In this document: positions 8,696 to 16,357 of the stretch, in pieces
Position numbering within the stretch: position 1 is the first letter of the stretch
How the letters are laid out: every line of letters starts with the position of its first letter
From: Candidatus Zhuqueibacterota bacterium
Lineage (GTDB): Bacteria; Zhuqueibacterota; Zhuqueibacteria; Thermofontimicrobiales; Thiofontviventaceae
Direction: 5' to 3'
DNA length: 53,288 nt
Assembly: GCA_016931935.1 (NCBI GenBank)
Contig: JAFGDW010000274.1
Coordinates: 1 to 53,288 of the forward strand
The notes under the pieces: model-generated
Databases searched by the model: none
What the model was told of the DNA's origin: nothing
The model's input: only the letters and a program-made list of their open reading frames with translations
Position numbers and translations under genes: made by a program

Positions 8696-8898
8696 CTAAT
8701 TCAACACCATTAAAAGCAATTCGTTTGAAATGTCTTGACTGTTCATGTGGAAGTACGACAGAAGTCAAAAATTGTGTTATCCCGGATTGCGTTCTTTTTC
8801 CGTACCGAATGGGAAGAAATCCAAACCGAAAAGGAAAGAGCAGTTTAAATGCCCTTTTTTCGAATAAAAACCCGTCTCAACAAACGATTTCAGAATAA
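8692..8898 (+). CDS. Small Cys-rich phage-type protein (zinc-ribbon-like)
   Basis: A 68-residue protein with the pattern IRLKCLDCSCGS...EVKNCVIPDCVLFPYRMGRNP. Small proteins with IRxxCLxCxGGS, ...C...DCxLxPYRxGxNP are common in phages and prophages; the function is not known to me. Four well-spaced cysteines (CLDC and C-x5-C) suggest one zinc site, with an extra Cys after the first pair. It is translationally coupled to the excisionase-like gene. Its presence supports a phage-derived origin of the element. Confidence 0.7.
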   Translation: MTNSTPLKAIRLKCLDCSCGSTTEVKNCVIPDCVLFPYRMGRNPNRKGKSSLNALFSNKNPSQQTISE

Positions 8899-8942
8899 AT
8901 AAGTCAATTAATAGCAAAATACATTCAACGGGCAGGATAGCG

Positions 8943-9374
8943 ATGGATGAAAAGAGAGATGTAATAAAGTCCAGTGTAATTGTTATAGATCGTCAGCTAA
9001 TGGAATCAATTGCATATTTAAAACTAACCGGAAATTCGAAAGATGTTTTAATTCGTTTTTTGGGTAAGCGTCAAATATGTAAAATTAAATCAGGCAAGCG
9101 CTCAATAACTGCTATATTAAACAACGGTAAAATAGTTTTCACATACCGAGAAGCTAAAGAGAAATATGGTATTTCTGAAAAAACATTCAGCCGTGCACTT
9201 GACCAGTTGATTAAATTCGGTTTTATTGACATCGCACGACCAGGGATCGGTTATGCGAAAATTGAAACCCTTTATTCAATTTCTGAACGTTGGAAAGATT
9301 TTGGAACTGATAAGTTTATTGAAAAAAAAAGAACACCAAGAGTCAATCATAAATTTCCGGGTAATTCTAAATAG
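8943..9374 (+). CDS. Winged-helix protein, candidate replication initiator or regulator of the element
   Basis: A 143-residue basic protein. Residues 65-115 form a winged-helix-like unit: FTYREAKEKYGISEKTFSRALDQLIKFGFIDIARPG, meaning a helix-turn-helix followed by a turn and wing. Such domains occur in Rep-like initiators and regulators of plasmids and integrative elements. The gene is followed within 10 bases by four copies of a 16-bp repeat (9382-9546), the classical placement of iterons beside an initiator gene. The N-terminal half shows no known motif. The DNA-binding role is inferred from the fold-like pattern, and the initiator role from position only. Confidence 0.55.
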   Translation: MDEKRDVIKSSVIVIDRQLMESIAYLKLTGNSKDVLIRFLGKRQICKIKSGKRSITAILNNGKIVFTYREAKEKYGISEKTFSRALDQLIKFGFIDIARPGIGYAKIETLYSISERWKDFGTDKFIEKKRTPRVNHKFPGNSK

Positions 9375-9381
9375 CATTTTT

Positions 9382-9546
9382 CAACTGTCAAAAGTTAAGC
9401 TATACAACTGTCAAAAGTTAAGCTATCGTTCGTTTTTTAGTAAACCATAACTGTCAAAAGTTAAGACATTAAAAAGAGCCTACTATCCAATTTATTAATT
9501 ACTTAAGCCAATATTTTTAATTTTTACTGCAACTGTCAAAAGTTAA
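9382..9546 (+). repeat. Iteron-like array, four copies of AACTGTCAAAAGTTAA
   Basis: The 16-base unit occurs at 9383, 9406, 9449 and 9531, all in the same orientation and identical over the core. The first two copies share a longer 22-base unit. Start-to-start distances are 23, 43 and 82 bases, close to 2, 4 and 8 helical turns. Each unit has short inverted ends AACT/AGTT. It lies directly after the winged-helix gene. It could be an origin with Rep-binding iterons, an excision-complex site, or an operator array. Confidence 0.8.
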
Positions 9547-9628
9547 TCATTCTATAGCTATACCATACTATATAGCAAATTAGTGATGGTATCAAAATAT
9601 AAATCAGACAGAAAATGAGCTTGCAAAA

Positions 9629-9850
9629 ATGAAAACAAAAAAGTTTTTGATTCATAGAAAATCAATTACAATTGATGTTGAAATTTTATTTGAGAAAAAA
9701 AATAATTACTTTGTTGCATACTGTCCGATGTGTGATATTTTGGTTAGTGAATCGACCGTTAAAAAAGTTCGGAAAAACATAATTAAAAAAATTATCGACC
9801 GTACTGATTTTTGTATCGAAAATGGTTTTATTCCGGTTTATTGTAAATGA
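9629..9850 (+). CDS. HicB-like small protein (solitary)
   Basis: A 73-residue protein whose pattern IDVEILFEKKNNYFVAYCPMCDILVSESTVKKVRKNI resembles the HicB partial RNase-H-like fold: beta strand, YxAxCP strand, then a helix. No HicA-like partner (small dsRBD protein with a GSH motif) is seen on either side, so it is not a toxin-antitoxin pair here. AGCTTGCAAAA precedes the ATG and a ribosome-binding site is weak. It may be a degenerate antitoxin or an unrelated small regulator. Confidence 0.5.
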   Translation: MKTKKFLIHRKSITIDVEILFEKKNNYFVAYCPMCDILVSESTVKKVRKNIIKKIIDRTDFCIENGFIPVYCK

Positions 9851-9892
9851 GTAATATTCCCTTTAAATGACAAAAGTATGAAGGGGTAAACA

Positions 9893-10273
9893 ATGAAAGA
9901 CTTTGACATCAATCAAGTTTTAAAGGCCATTGAAGGAAGCCGGGGAATAGTAAATGAAGTGGCTAAAAAATTAGGCTGTAATTGGCGAACAGCTAAACGA
10001 TATATTGAAAATTGGTTAACTACAAAGCAAGCATTCACCGATGAAACCGAAATACTAATCGACACAGCAGAATCAAAACTTTTTGAAGCGCTGGACAATG
10101 GCGACCTATGGGCTATAAAATTCATCTTAACAACAAAAGGCCGGGTACGCGGGTATGAAGATAAAAGCAAAGATAATATTCCCGAAAAAGTCGATTTGTC
10201 AGAAATTGCAAAACTTCTCAGTAATAGCTATGAAATTCAGGAATCACCAAACTGCTTGCTTATTTCAAATTAA
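9893..10273 (+). CDS. Terminase-small-subunit-like HTH protein
   Basis: A 126-residue protein. Residues 5-45 form a helix-turn-helix (KAIEGSRGIVNEVAKKLGCNWRTAKRYIEN). The following helix-rich part has IDTAESKLFEALDNGDLWAIKFILTTKGRVRGY, a pattern I associate with phage small terminase or DNA-packaging proteins, which bind the pac/cos site. AAGGGG lies 8 bases before the ATG. No large terminase is present in the element. In phage satellites a solo small terminase redirects the helper packaging motor, and that is the interesting possibility here. It could instead be a decayed prophage remnant or a generic HTH regulator. Confidence 0.65.
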   Translation: MKDFDINQVLKAIEGSRGIVNEVAKKLGCNWRTAKRYIENWLTTKQAFTDETEILIDTAESKLFEALDNGDLWAIKFILTTKGRVRGYEDKSKDNIPEKVDLSEIAKLLSNSYEIQESPNCLLISN

Positions 10274-10361
10274 TTTATTTAATTCTAAAAAACGATTATA
10301 AGAAATTTAATGTAATATTTAGAATGTCATTTCCAAATATTTTGCTCCGGGAGATACTACA

Positions 10362-11138
10362 ATGGGCTTTTTTGACAGGTTTAAGAAACGTAACCAAAAT
10401 GAGATACTGACATTAGAACAATTAATTAATAAATTAAAAGATTCGGGTTTATCAGAAACGCAAATTAGAGAAAAGCTCAACACTGATTTGGAAACAGGCG
10501 GGGAGATATTTGGGGAATTTCGGGAACGATTTAAAGCAGATATTGATTCTGAGAATGAAAATAAAAATTATCACGGATTAAGTCAGGCGTTTGAAAATGC
10601 AAAACTTTGGGAATGGGTTGGTATTTCTGACAATGAAATGTGCCCGGACTGTATAGAACGTCACAACATGGAACCGCAATCTTATGAAAAATGGAAAATA
10701 CTGGGACTTCCGGGAAGCGGTAAAACTGCTTGTAAAAAAAAGTGTCGATGTGATCTAATTCCCACTGGCTTAATTGAAAAAGAGAGAATTAATTTAGATG
10801 AGAAGGATTTGAACACATTAGAAAAAAAAGCTCAGGAATCATTGTCATGTATAAAAAGCGATCCGGCCAAAGTTATCAAAAACGTTGAACCATATTGTTT
10901 AAAATTAATGAAAACTATTGATTCTGGAAAAGGCAGTGAAAATTTATTAATTCCGTTTTGGATTGATAAACTTACAACGGCTTTTCTAATTAAAAACGAT
11001 TTTCAAAACGCTTATAACTGGCTAAAGCTTTACTATAACCATCCTGAGATATATAAAAAAAATATAGCCGATGTCGTTCTCAAGCGTCTTGAGAAAAATT
11101 TTAAAAAATGTAAAACTGAATTTGGTATCAAGGAATAA
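10362..11138 (+). CDS. Phage head-morphogenesis-like protein (Mu gpF/SPP1 gp7 C-terminal type) with extra C-terminal region
   Basis: A 258-residue protein. Residues 70-140 carry the Cys pattern of the C-terminal part of phage minor head proteins: WEWVGISDNEMCPDCIERH, then LGLPGSGKTACKKKCRCDLIP. This is C-x2-C-x3-H followed by C-x3-C-x-C, probably a metal site. The usual N-terminal capsid-associated region is largely missing and replaced by a short charged segment (FDRFKKRNQNEILTLEQL). The C-terminal 110 residues are helical and unrecognised. GPGSGKT-like GLPGSGKTA looks like a P-loop by chance but sits inside the Cys motif and is not a Walker A. GGGAGA precedes the ATG. It is a satellite capsid-interacting protein or a prophage remnant; function unproven. 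Confidence 0.55.
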   Translation: MGFFDRFKKRNQNEILTLEQLINKLKDSGLSETQIREKLNTDLETGGEIFGEFRERFKADIDSENENKNYHGLSQAFENAKLWEWVGISDNEMCPDCIERHNMEPQSYEKWKILGLPGSGKTACKKKCRCDLIPTGLIEKERINLDEKDLNTLEKKAQESLSCIKSDPAKVIKNVEPYCLKLMKTIDSGKGSENLLIPFWIDKLTTAFLIKNDFQNAYNWLKLYYNHPEIYKKNIADVVLKRLEKNFKKCKTEFGIKE

Positions 11139-11189
11139 TAGTAAATATTGAAACGATACACTAATAGAAATCACTATTTAAAATCACTC

Positions 11190-11633
11190 TTATTGAACTT
11201 CAAGACGTTTTATTGCAAATCCTGAAATAGTCACACCTGGAATAGTTACTGGCGTTTTCAAAATATATGATTTTGATTCTGATATTATTTTTAGGTCACA
11301 AACTCCATTTGCTCCCATATCAACTGCTTTTTTATAAAATTGTTCGATGGAAGCGTCTAAATTGATCGGAGTAAATTCCCATTCAGTTTTATACACGTTA
11401 CCATTAAATCTTTCATCTCTATGTCTAAGCAAACTTGCTTCAGGCATGACTGTTATTGTTATCATTCCGATAGATTCATATTTCCCTAAATATTGATAAG
11501 GGGAAAACATAAAGCCCTTTTCCGTATATTTAGCGAAGTCAATAACAAATTCAGATTGCGATTTTGGAATAAACATGATGTTAGGTGCACATCCAATAAA
11601 AATAATTAGCAGACAAAATATCGCCTTTTTCAT
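11190..11633 (-). CDS. Small lipoprotein of the integrated element
   Basis: A 147-residue secreted lipoprotein: MKKAIFCLLIIFIGCAP gives a signal peptide with a lipobox FIGC. The start is the ATG with AAGGAG 8 bases upstream; an upstream in-frame ATG is not needed. The mature part ends with FYKKAVDMGANGVCDLKI and ISGFAIKRLE, a pattern seen in small YbjQ/RcsF-like envelope proteins (weak resemblance). It is transcribed toward the phage-like genes and lies inside the right attachment repeat, so it may be a cargo (moron-like) gene that alters the host envelope. Specific function unknown. Confidence 0.7.
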   Translation of the reverse strand: MKKAIFCLLIIFIGCAPNIMFIPKSQSEFVIDFAKYTEKGFMFSPYQYLGKYESIGMITITVMPEASLLRHRDERFNGNVYKTEWEFTPINLDASIEQFYKKAVDMGANGVCDLKIISESKSYILKTPVTIPGVTISGFAIKRLEVQ

Positions 11634-11832
11634 TTTGTTCACTCCTTTCAAATTATTGAGATAAAATAAGAATAGTCTCCATTTCAGTCAACTATTTTAG
11701 TAATTTATTAAATTTTAATTTCGTAATAAATTCAATGAACTTACATTATCGAGATAGGTATAAGAAAGACCTTGATTTTTTGACATGGATTTTATTAATT
11801 ATTGCAATTCATAATTTATTTAGAATTTTCAT

Positions 11833-11854
11833 TTTTTGTTGTTATTTTGTGACT
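11833..11854 (+). repeat. Candidate attR of the integrated element
   Basis: Matches 6364-6385 at 21 of 22 bases in direct orientation. It lies downstream of the lipoprotein promoter region, in non-coding DNA, and base composition returns to host-like values after it. Confidence 0.5.
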
Positions 11855-11979
11855 GATTAAAAAGTTGAGATATTAAAAACAAATAGTTATGTTAAATAAT
11901 GACTATATCAATTATTTTTGGTATCAATAGTGATTACTTTCCGCACTGCTAACTAAATAACATAGTAAACTTAAAGTAT

Positions 11980-12083
11980 CTATTCAGATTCAACCGTCGG
12001 CTGAACTTGTCGAAGCCGACAGAGAGACAAGAATAGTTAGAATTGTTGCCTTCGACAAGCTCAGGCAACGATCAACTGAATAG
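11980..12083. repeat. Hairpin-pair repeat with CTATTCAG/CTGAATAG ends
   Basis: Outer arms CTATTCAG (11980-11987) and CTGAATAG (12076-12083) enclose two hairpins. The first (11996-12020) has stem GTCGGCT/AGCCGAC and loop GAACTTGTCGA. The second (12045-12069) has stem GTTGCCT/AGGCAAC and loop TCGACAAGCTC. The loops are near reverse complements of each other. The same arrangement recurs at 38927-39064. Confidence 0.8.
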
Positions 12084-12198
12084 TTACAACTTAAATATTG
12101 TAACATTCCAACTACATGTGCATGAAGTCGACATTTTAACCATATCATTACAAAAGTACGAATACACTCATCCATATCTCAAATGATGGAGGTACACA

Positions 12199-13347
12199 TT
12201 GAAAATAGGAATTCCCAAAGAAATACGTGCCGGTGAGACACGCGTCGCACTCATTCCCCCAATGATTGCAGGCTTAATCCGGGACGGTCATGAAGTTTTG
12301 GTAGAATCCGGGGCCGGCGTCGGCGCCGGATTTGCTGATACCGCTTACCAGGATGCCGGAGCTTCTATAATTGATGATGCTGCTAAATTATACACCAATG
12401 CCGATCTTATCATGAAAGTTAACGCTCCAACCTTTAACCCGACAACCAAAAAACATGAGGCTGATTTACTAAAAAATGGCACTACTTACGTCGGCTTTCT
12501 GATGCCACAAGAAAATAAAGACGCTGTCGAAAAAATGGTCAGGAAGAAAATAACCTGCTTTGCGATGGAATTTGTCCCGCGTATCACCCGCGCGCAAAGT
12601 ATGGATGCCCTAAGTTCCATGGCCACGATTGCTGGCTATAAAGCGGTCATCATTGCTGCGGAAAAACTCAGCAAGATATTCCCGTTGCTCATGACTGCCG
12701 CCGGTTCAATCACCCCGGCCAATGTGCTTATTCTGGGCGCCGGAGTGGCCGGCCTACAAGCGATCGCTACCGCCAAGCGGCTCGGCGCAAAAGTGGAAGC
12801 ATTCGATCCCCGGCCGGCCGTGAAAGAACAAATCGAGAGTCTTGGCGCTAGTTTTGTGGAAATGCAACTGCCCGAGGAAGATGTGGAAACCGCTGGTGGA
12901 TATGCCAAACAACAATCGGATGCGTTTCTCAAAGCCGAACAAGATGCCATTGGCAAACGCCTGCCACGGATGGATGTGGTAATCACCACCGCACAGATTT
13001 TCGGTAAACGCGCCCCGATATTAATAACCAGAGCCATGGTCGAACAGATGCAACCAGGCGCCGTTATTATCGATTTGGCAGCCGAACAGGGCGGCAATTG
13101 TGAACTGACCGCCGCCAACGAACAGGTCGAAGCCCATGGAGTCACTGTCATCGGCGTTGTGAATTTGCCAGCCAGCGTTGCATATCACGCCAGCCAGATG
13201 TATTCCAAGAACATCACCAACTTGTTCAAACATTTATACCTGGCGCCTGAATTTATTTTAAATTTCGAAGACGAGATCACCAATGGCGCCTGCGTTGTAC
13301 GTGATGGCGCGATTATCAATGATGTTGTTAAAAATCTGGTTCAATAA
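12199..13347 (+). CDS. pntAA: NAD(P) transhydrogenase alpha subunit 1 (NAD-binding domain I)
   Basis: A 382-residue soluble subunit of proton-translocating transhydrogenase, related to alanine dehydrogenase. It binds NAD(H) and passes hydride to NADP bound on the beta subunit. Visible features are MKIGIPKEIRAGETRVALIP at the start, the RVTRAQ-type loop PRITRAQSMDALSSMATIAGYKAV near residue 130, the Rossmann motif LGAGVAGLQA near 180, and the mobile-loop region of the NAD domain. The start is TTG, chosen because ATGGAGG lies 6 bases upstream and the family start falls there. It is the first gene of a tight three-gene operon with pntAB and pntB, the split arrangement found in many bacteria. Confidence 0.96.
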   Translation: MKIGIPKEIRAGETRVALIPPMIAGLIRDGHEVLVESGAGVGAGFADTAYQDAGASIIDDAAKLYTNADLIMKVNAPTFNPTTKKHEADLLKNGTTYVGFLMPQENKDAVEKMVRKKITCFAMEFVPRITRAQSMDALSSMATIAGYKAVIIAAEKLSKIFPLLMTAAGSITPANVLILGAGVAGLQAIATAKRLGAKVEAFDPRPAVKEQIESLGASFVEMQLPEEDVETAGGYAKQQSDAFLKAEQDAIGKRLPRMDVVITTAQIFGKRAPILITRAMVEQMQPGAVIIDLAAEQGGNCELTAANEQVEAHGVTVIGVVNLPASVAYHASQMYSKNITNLFKHLYLAPEFILNFEDEITNGACVVRDGAIINDVVKNLVQ

Positions 13348-13358
13348 AGGAGGAAACT

Positions 13359-13667
13359 ATGGATGCCCCCATTCTGGTCTCAATTTATATATTCGTATTG
13401 GCGATTTTCATCGGAATTGAAGTGATTACCAAAGTGCCGCCACTATTACACACACCGCTGATGTCCGGATCAAACGCGATTTCCGGCATTACACTGGTAG
13501 GCTCGCTGATCAGCGCCGGCGCGGGACATAATGCAATTAGTACGATTTTAGCGACCGTCGCTGTAACATTTGCCACTATCAATGTGGTTGGCGGATTTAT
13601 GGTGACCGATCGCATGCTGGAAATGTTCAAACAGGAAAAGAAAGATAAAAAGGAAGGGGACAAATAA
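13359..13667 (+). CDS. pntAB: NAD(P) transhydrogenase alpha subunit 2 (membrane part)
   Basis: A 102-residue membrane protein with three to four hydrophobic segments (VSIYIFVLAIFIGIEVI, SGITLVGSLISAG, ATVAVTFATINVVGGF) and the conserved PPLLHTPLMSGSNAISGI loop. This is the C-terminal membrane part of the E. coli alpha subunit made as its own chain. With PntB it forms the proton channel. AAGGAGG is 6 bases before the ATG. The stop overlaps the pntB start by one base. Confidence 0.95.
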   Translation: MDAPILVSIYIFVLAIFIGIEVITKVPPLLHTPLMSGSNAISGITLVGSLISAGAGHNAISTILATVAVTFATINVVGGFMVTDRMLEMFKQEKKDKKEGDK

Positions 13668-15067
13668 TGACAGGAATCGATATTATTATCAAGATTGTGT
13701 ATCTGATTGCCGCCATCCTTTTTATTTTGGGATTAAAAAAATTAAGCTCACCCAAAACCGCCCGTCAGGGTAATCAACTGGCGATGTTAGGTATGTTTCT
13801 GGCGGTTGTTATGACAGCGTTCAAAATAATTAATCCGGTGTGGGTGTTGGTTGGTTTGGTGATAGGCGCGGCTGTCGGTGCAATTTCCGCGAAAAAAGTG
13901 CAGATGACCGCCATGCCACAAATGGTGGCTATTTTCAACGGCTTTGGAGGCGGCGCTTCCACGCTGGTGGCATTTTCTGAATACACCAGCATTACCGGTG
14001 AAGCGAAAATTGATTTCTACATTACCGTTGTCCTTAGTATTCTCATTGGTACCGTGACGTTTTTCGGCAGTCTGATCGCCTATCTGAAACTCGATGGCAC
14101 CATGAAAGGGGTACCAATAACGTATGCCGGGCAGCAATTCATAAATGCCTTGCTATTAATCCTTATTGGCGTACTTGGCACGCTGTTCGTACTCGATACT
14201 GTTGGCATTGTAGTGATCGCCGGAATGCCGGCCTGGGTGTATTTGATTGCGATTGTGGTTCTTTCCACGGTGCTTGGTATTACTTCAGTTATTCCCATCG
14301 GCGGTGCGGATATGCCAGTAGTTGTTTCCCTGCTAAACTCATATTCGGGACTCGCCGCGGCGGCCACTGGATTTGTGCTTTCCAATTACGTGCTGATTAT
14401 TTCTGGTGCGCTGGTCGGCGCCTCCGGTTTGATTCTTACAAACATTATGTGTGTGGCCATGAATCGATCATTGGCAAATGTATTATTCGCTGCTGTGGGT
14501 TCTGAAGAAGGTGCTGTCAGCGGTGAAAAAGAACAACGCACCGTGGTTCGTTACACGGCTGATGACGCAGCGTTCATGCTGGAAAAAGCCAGCTCGGTCA
14601 TTATTATCCCCGGCTATGGACTCGCCGTCGCACAGGCGCAACACATTCTTCAGGAAATGGCCACCATTTTGCAGAATCAAGGCATTAAAGTACGTTACGC
14701 CATTCACCCGGTTGCCGGACGCATGCCCGGTCACATGAACGTATTGCTCGCCGAGGCCAACGTGCCCTACGACTATTTGCTGGAAATGGATGAAATTAAT
14801 GACGACTTCCAGAACACCGATGTCGCGTTCATTGTCGGCGCGAATGACGTTGTGAATCCTGCTGCACGGTACAAAAAAGACAGCCCCCTGTACGGTATGC
14901 CCATCCTCAATGCCGATCAGGCCCGTACCATTATGATTATCAAACGCTCACTCGGCGCCGGTTTCGCCGGTGAAGCCAACGAGCTGTTCTTCGACGAAAA
15001 AACCATGATGGTGTTTGGTGACGCGAAAAAAATGATTACCGATATCGTGCATGTGTTGAAAGGATAG
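13667..15067 (+). CDS. pntB: NAD(P) transhydrogenase beta subunit
   Basis: A 466-residue subunit with about eight N-terminal membrane helices (residues 1-265) and a C-terminal NADP-binding domain III (about 290-466). The latter shows VIIIPGYGLAVAQAQH, the HPVAGRMPGHMNVLLAEANVPYD stretch, FIVGANDVVNPAA and IIKRSLGAGFAGE, all hallmark segments. The enzyme uses the proton gradient to reduce NADP from NADH. It overlaps pntAB by one base and is followed by a strong terminator, so the operon ends here. Confidence 0.96.
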   Translation: MTGIDIIIKIVYLIAAILFILGLKKLSSPKTARQGNQLAMLGMFLAVVMTAFKIINPVWVLVGLVIGAAVGAISAKKVQMTAMPQMVAIFNGFGGGASTLVAFSEYTSITGEAKIDFYITVVLSILIGTVTFFGSLIAYLKLDGTMKGVPITYAGQQFINALLLILIGVLGTLFVLDTVGIVVIAGMPAWVYLIAIVVLSTVLGITSVIPIGGADMPVVVSLLNSYSGLAAAATGFVLSNYVLIISGALVGASGLILTNIMCVAMNRSLANVLFAAVGSEEGAVSGEKEQRTVVRYTADDAAFMLEKASSVIIIPGYGLAVAQAQHILQEMATILQNQGIKVRYAIHPVAGRMPGHMNVLLAEANVPYDYLLEMDEINDDFQNTDVAFIVGANDVVNPAARYKKDSPLYGMPILNADQARTIMIIKRSLGAGFAGEANELFFDEKTMMVFGDAKKMITDIVHVLKG

Positions 15068-15080
15068 TTTTTTCTATTTG

Positions 15081-15116
15081 AAAACGCCATGTCATTGCAG
15101 CATGGCGTTTTTCTTT
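15081..15116 (+). terminator. Terminator of the pnt operon
   Basis: Perfect 11-bp stem AAAACGCCATG/CATGGCGTTTT with a TCATTGCAG loop, followed by TTCTTTTT. It lies 13 bases after the pntB stop. Confidence 0.9.
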
Positions 15117-15268
15117 TTGCAGAAATATCTCTATATCCTTCGTTTTAAACCCACCCATTTTCCGCTTCAGTTATTTATTACATTTCATTTACGTGATTAT
15201 TAATTGAATAAATTAGCCGATAACAGAAATGAAAATAAATTTATTCCATATAATCCGAAACTGCCTTT

Positions 15269-16357
15269 ATGGTAACAAAATATCGAAGTCTATTTATAAT
15301 TGCTTTTTTTATCGCAGTTGCATGGCTTGCCTGCTTTCACCACTTTTCTGATGATTTCATTAATAAATACTTTTACATGCCGTTTTTAGGTATCATCGCC
15401 GCCACCGTGGCCAACACCACACCCGCGGCTGCAGGCATTGTCTACTTCCCTATCTTAACCAAATTAAACATTGCGCCCGCAACTGCCGTTCATTTTGGAT
15501 TACTGATTCAAGCATACGGCATGGGGCTCGGTACATTCAAATGGTTCCTGGTCAATAAACGCTTATTCATCATGAATGTTATTCCAACGTGCCTTGCCGG
15601 TGGGATCATCGGCGTATTTCTTAGCATTGTGGTGTTCCCAATTGACAACGCCAAAATTTTGACATCTATATTTAATTTGATTGCATTTTTATTAACACAG
15701 TTCATCTTCTTTTCGATTTTATTCAAACGGCAATATCCCAAACTGACAGTCGAATTGACGCCGTTGAACATTGCAATCCTGTTTACATTTTCGTTAATAG
15801 GGGGACTCGTCACTGGCTGGATCGGATTCGGGATTGATACGATTTTCTATTTCATATTGACTGTTTTTTTCCGAATTAATCCCGCCGCATCGATTATCAC
15901 CAGCATATCTCTGATGGCCGCCACATCCATCACCGGGAGCATATTGAATATTATTTTCTACAGCGTGCCCGTTTCACTTTGGTATTCGGCGATTCCCGGA
16001 GTGACAATTGCCGGACTGTTTTTAGCATCGTTCCTGGCGATCAAACTCGGGGCAAAAAATGTGCTGCTGTTGTTTTCATTGTTACTCACACTCGATTTCT
16101 TCGTCACGTTCTGGACGCAACACACCTTTCATATCAGCTATCTGCTTAAAGTGTTTCTTACCTACGCATTGGTCGCCTACCTGGTGTACATTCATATCAA
16201 GATTTTTAAATTGAGTTATAACGATATTGACAGTTTGGGGGAGTTTGAGGAGAGTGGAGAGCAAATTAATTTAAATGCTCGTTTGAATCAAGACGATCCC
16301 ATCGCTGCAAACGATGGAATCGCCGTGGATGCTCACTTCAACAACAAGATTTTATGA
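15269..16357 (+). CDS. TauE/SafE-family membrane transporter
   Basis: A 362-residue polytopic membrane protein of the sulfite exporter TauE/SafE family. About eight to ten hydrophobic segments are visible, including the two family half-repeats: GIIAATVANTTPAAAGIVYFP with ATAVHFGL, and IGGLVTGWIGFGIDTIFYFIL with NPAASIITSISLMA. The C-terminal 45 residues are hydrophilic (SLGEFEESGEQINLN), probably cytoplasmic. Such proteins export sulfite, sulfoacetate or other small anions; the substrate is not evident. It is a single gene with no sulfur genes nearby. Its 3' end overlaps the convergent giant gene by 25 bases. Confidence 0.85.
   Translation: MVTKYRSLFIIAFFIAVAWLACFHHFSDDFINKYFYMPFLGIIAATVANTTPAAAGIVYFPILTKLNIAPATAVHFGLLIQAYGMGLGTFKWFLVNKRLFIMNVIPTCLAGGIIGVFLSIVVFPIDNAKILTSIFNLIAFLLTQFIFFSILFKRQYPKLTVELTPLNIAILFTFSLIGGLVTGWIGFGIDTIFYFILTVFFRINPAASIITSISLMAATSITGSILNIIFYSVPVSLWYSAIPGVTIAGLFLASFLAIKLGAKNVLLLFSLLLTLDFFVTFWTQHTFHISYLLKVFLTYALVAYLVYIHIKIFKLSYNDIDSLGEFEESGEQINLNARLNQDDPIAANDGIAVDAHFNNKIL

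Larger units (their letters stand above)
6364..11854. mobile_element. Small integrative element with phage-type genes
   Basis: About 5.5 kb of markedly AT-rich DNA between genes of higher GC. It starts with a tyrosine integrase and has an excisionase-like HTH gene, a Cys-rich phage-type protein, a winged-helix protein with iteron-like repeats, a terminase-small-subunit-like protein, a head-morphogenesis-like domain and a lipoprotein on the other strand. The ends are placed on a 22-bp direct repeat with one mismatch. No portal, large terminase, capsid, relaxase or conjugation gene is seen, so it cannot be a complete phage or ICE. A satellite or decayed prophage fits best. Boundaries are inferred. 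Confidence 0.65.

Noticed and set aside
9382..9546. CRISPR array
   Set aside because: Only four 16-base units with very unequal spacing and no cas genes; iterons or operators fit better.
9629..10273. HicBA toxin-antitoxin pair
   Set aside because: The HicB-like gene has no HicA neighbour; the following gene is an HTH/terminase-like protein.
10700..10740. GLPGSGKTA as a Walker A motif
   Set aside because: It lies inside the conserved Cys motif of head-morphogenesis-like proteins and has no Walker B partner.
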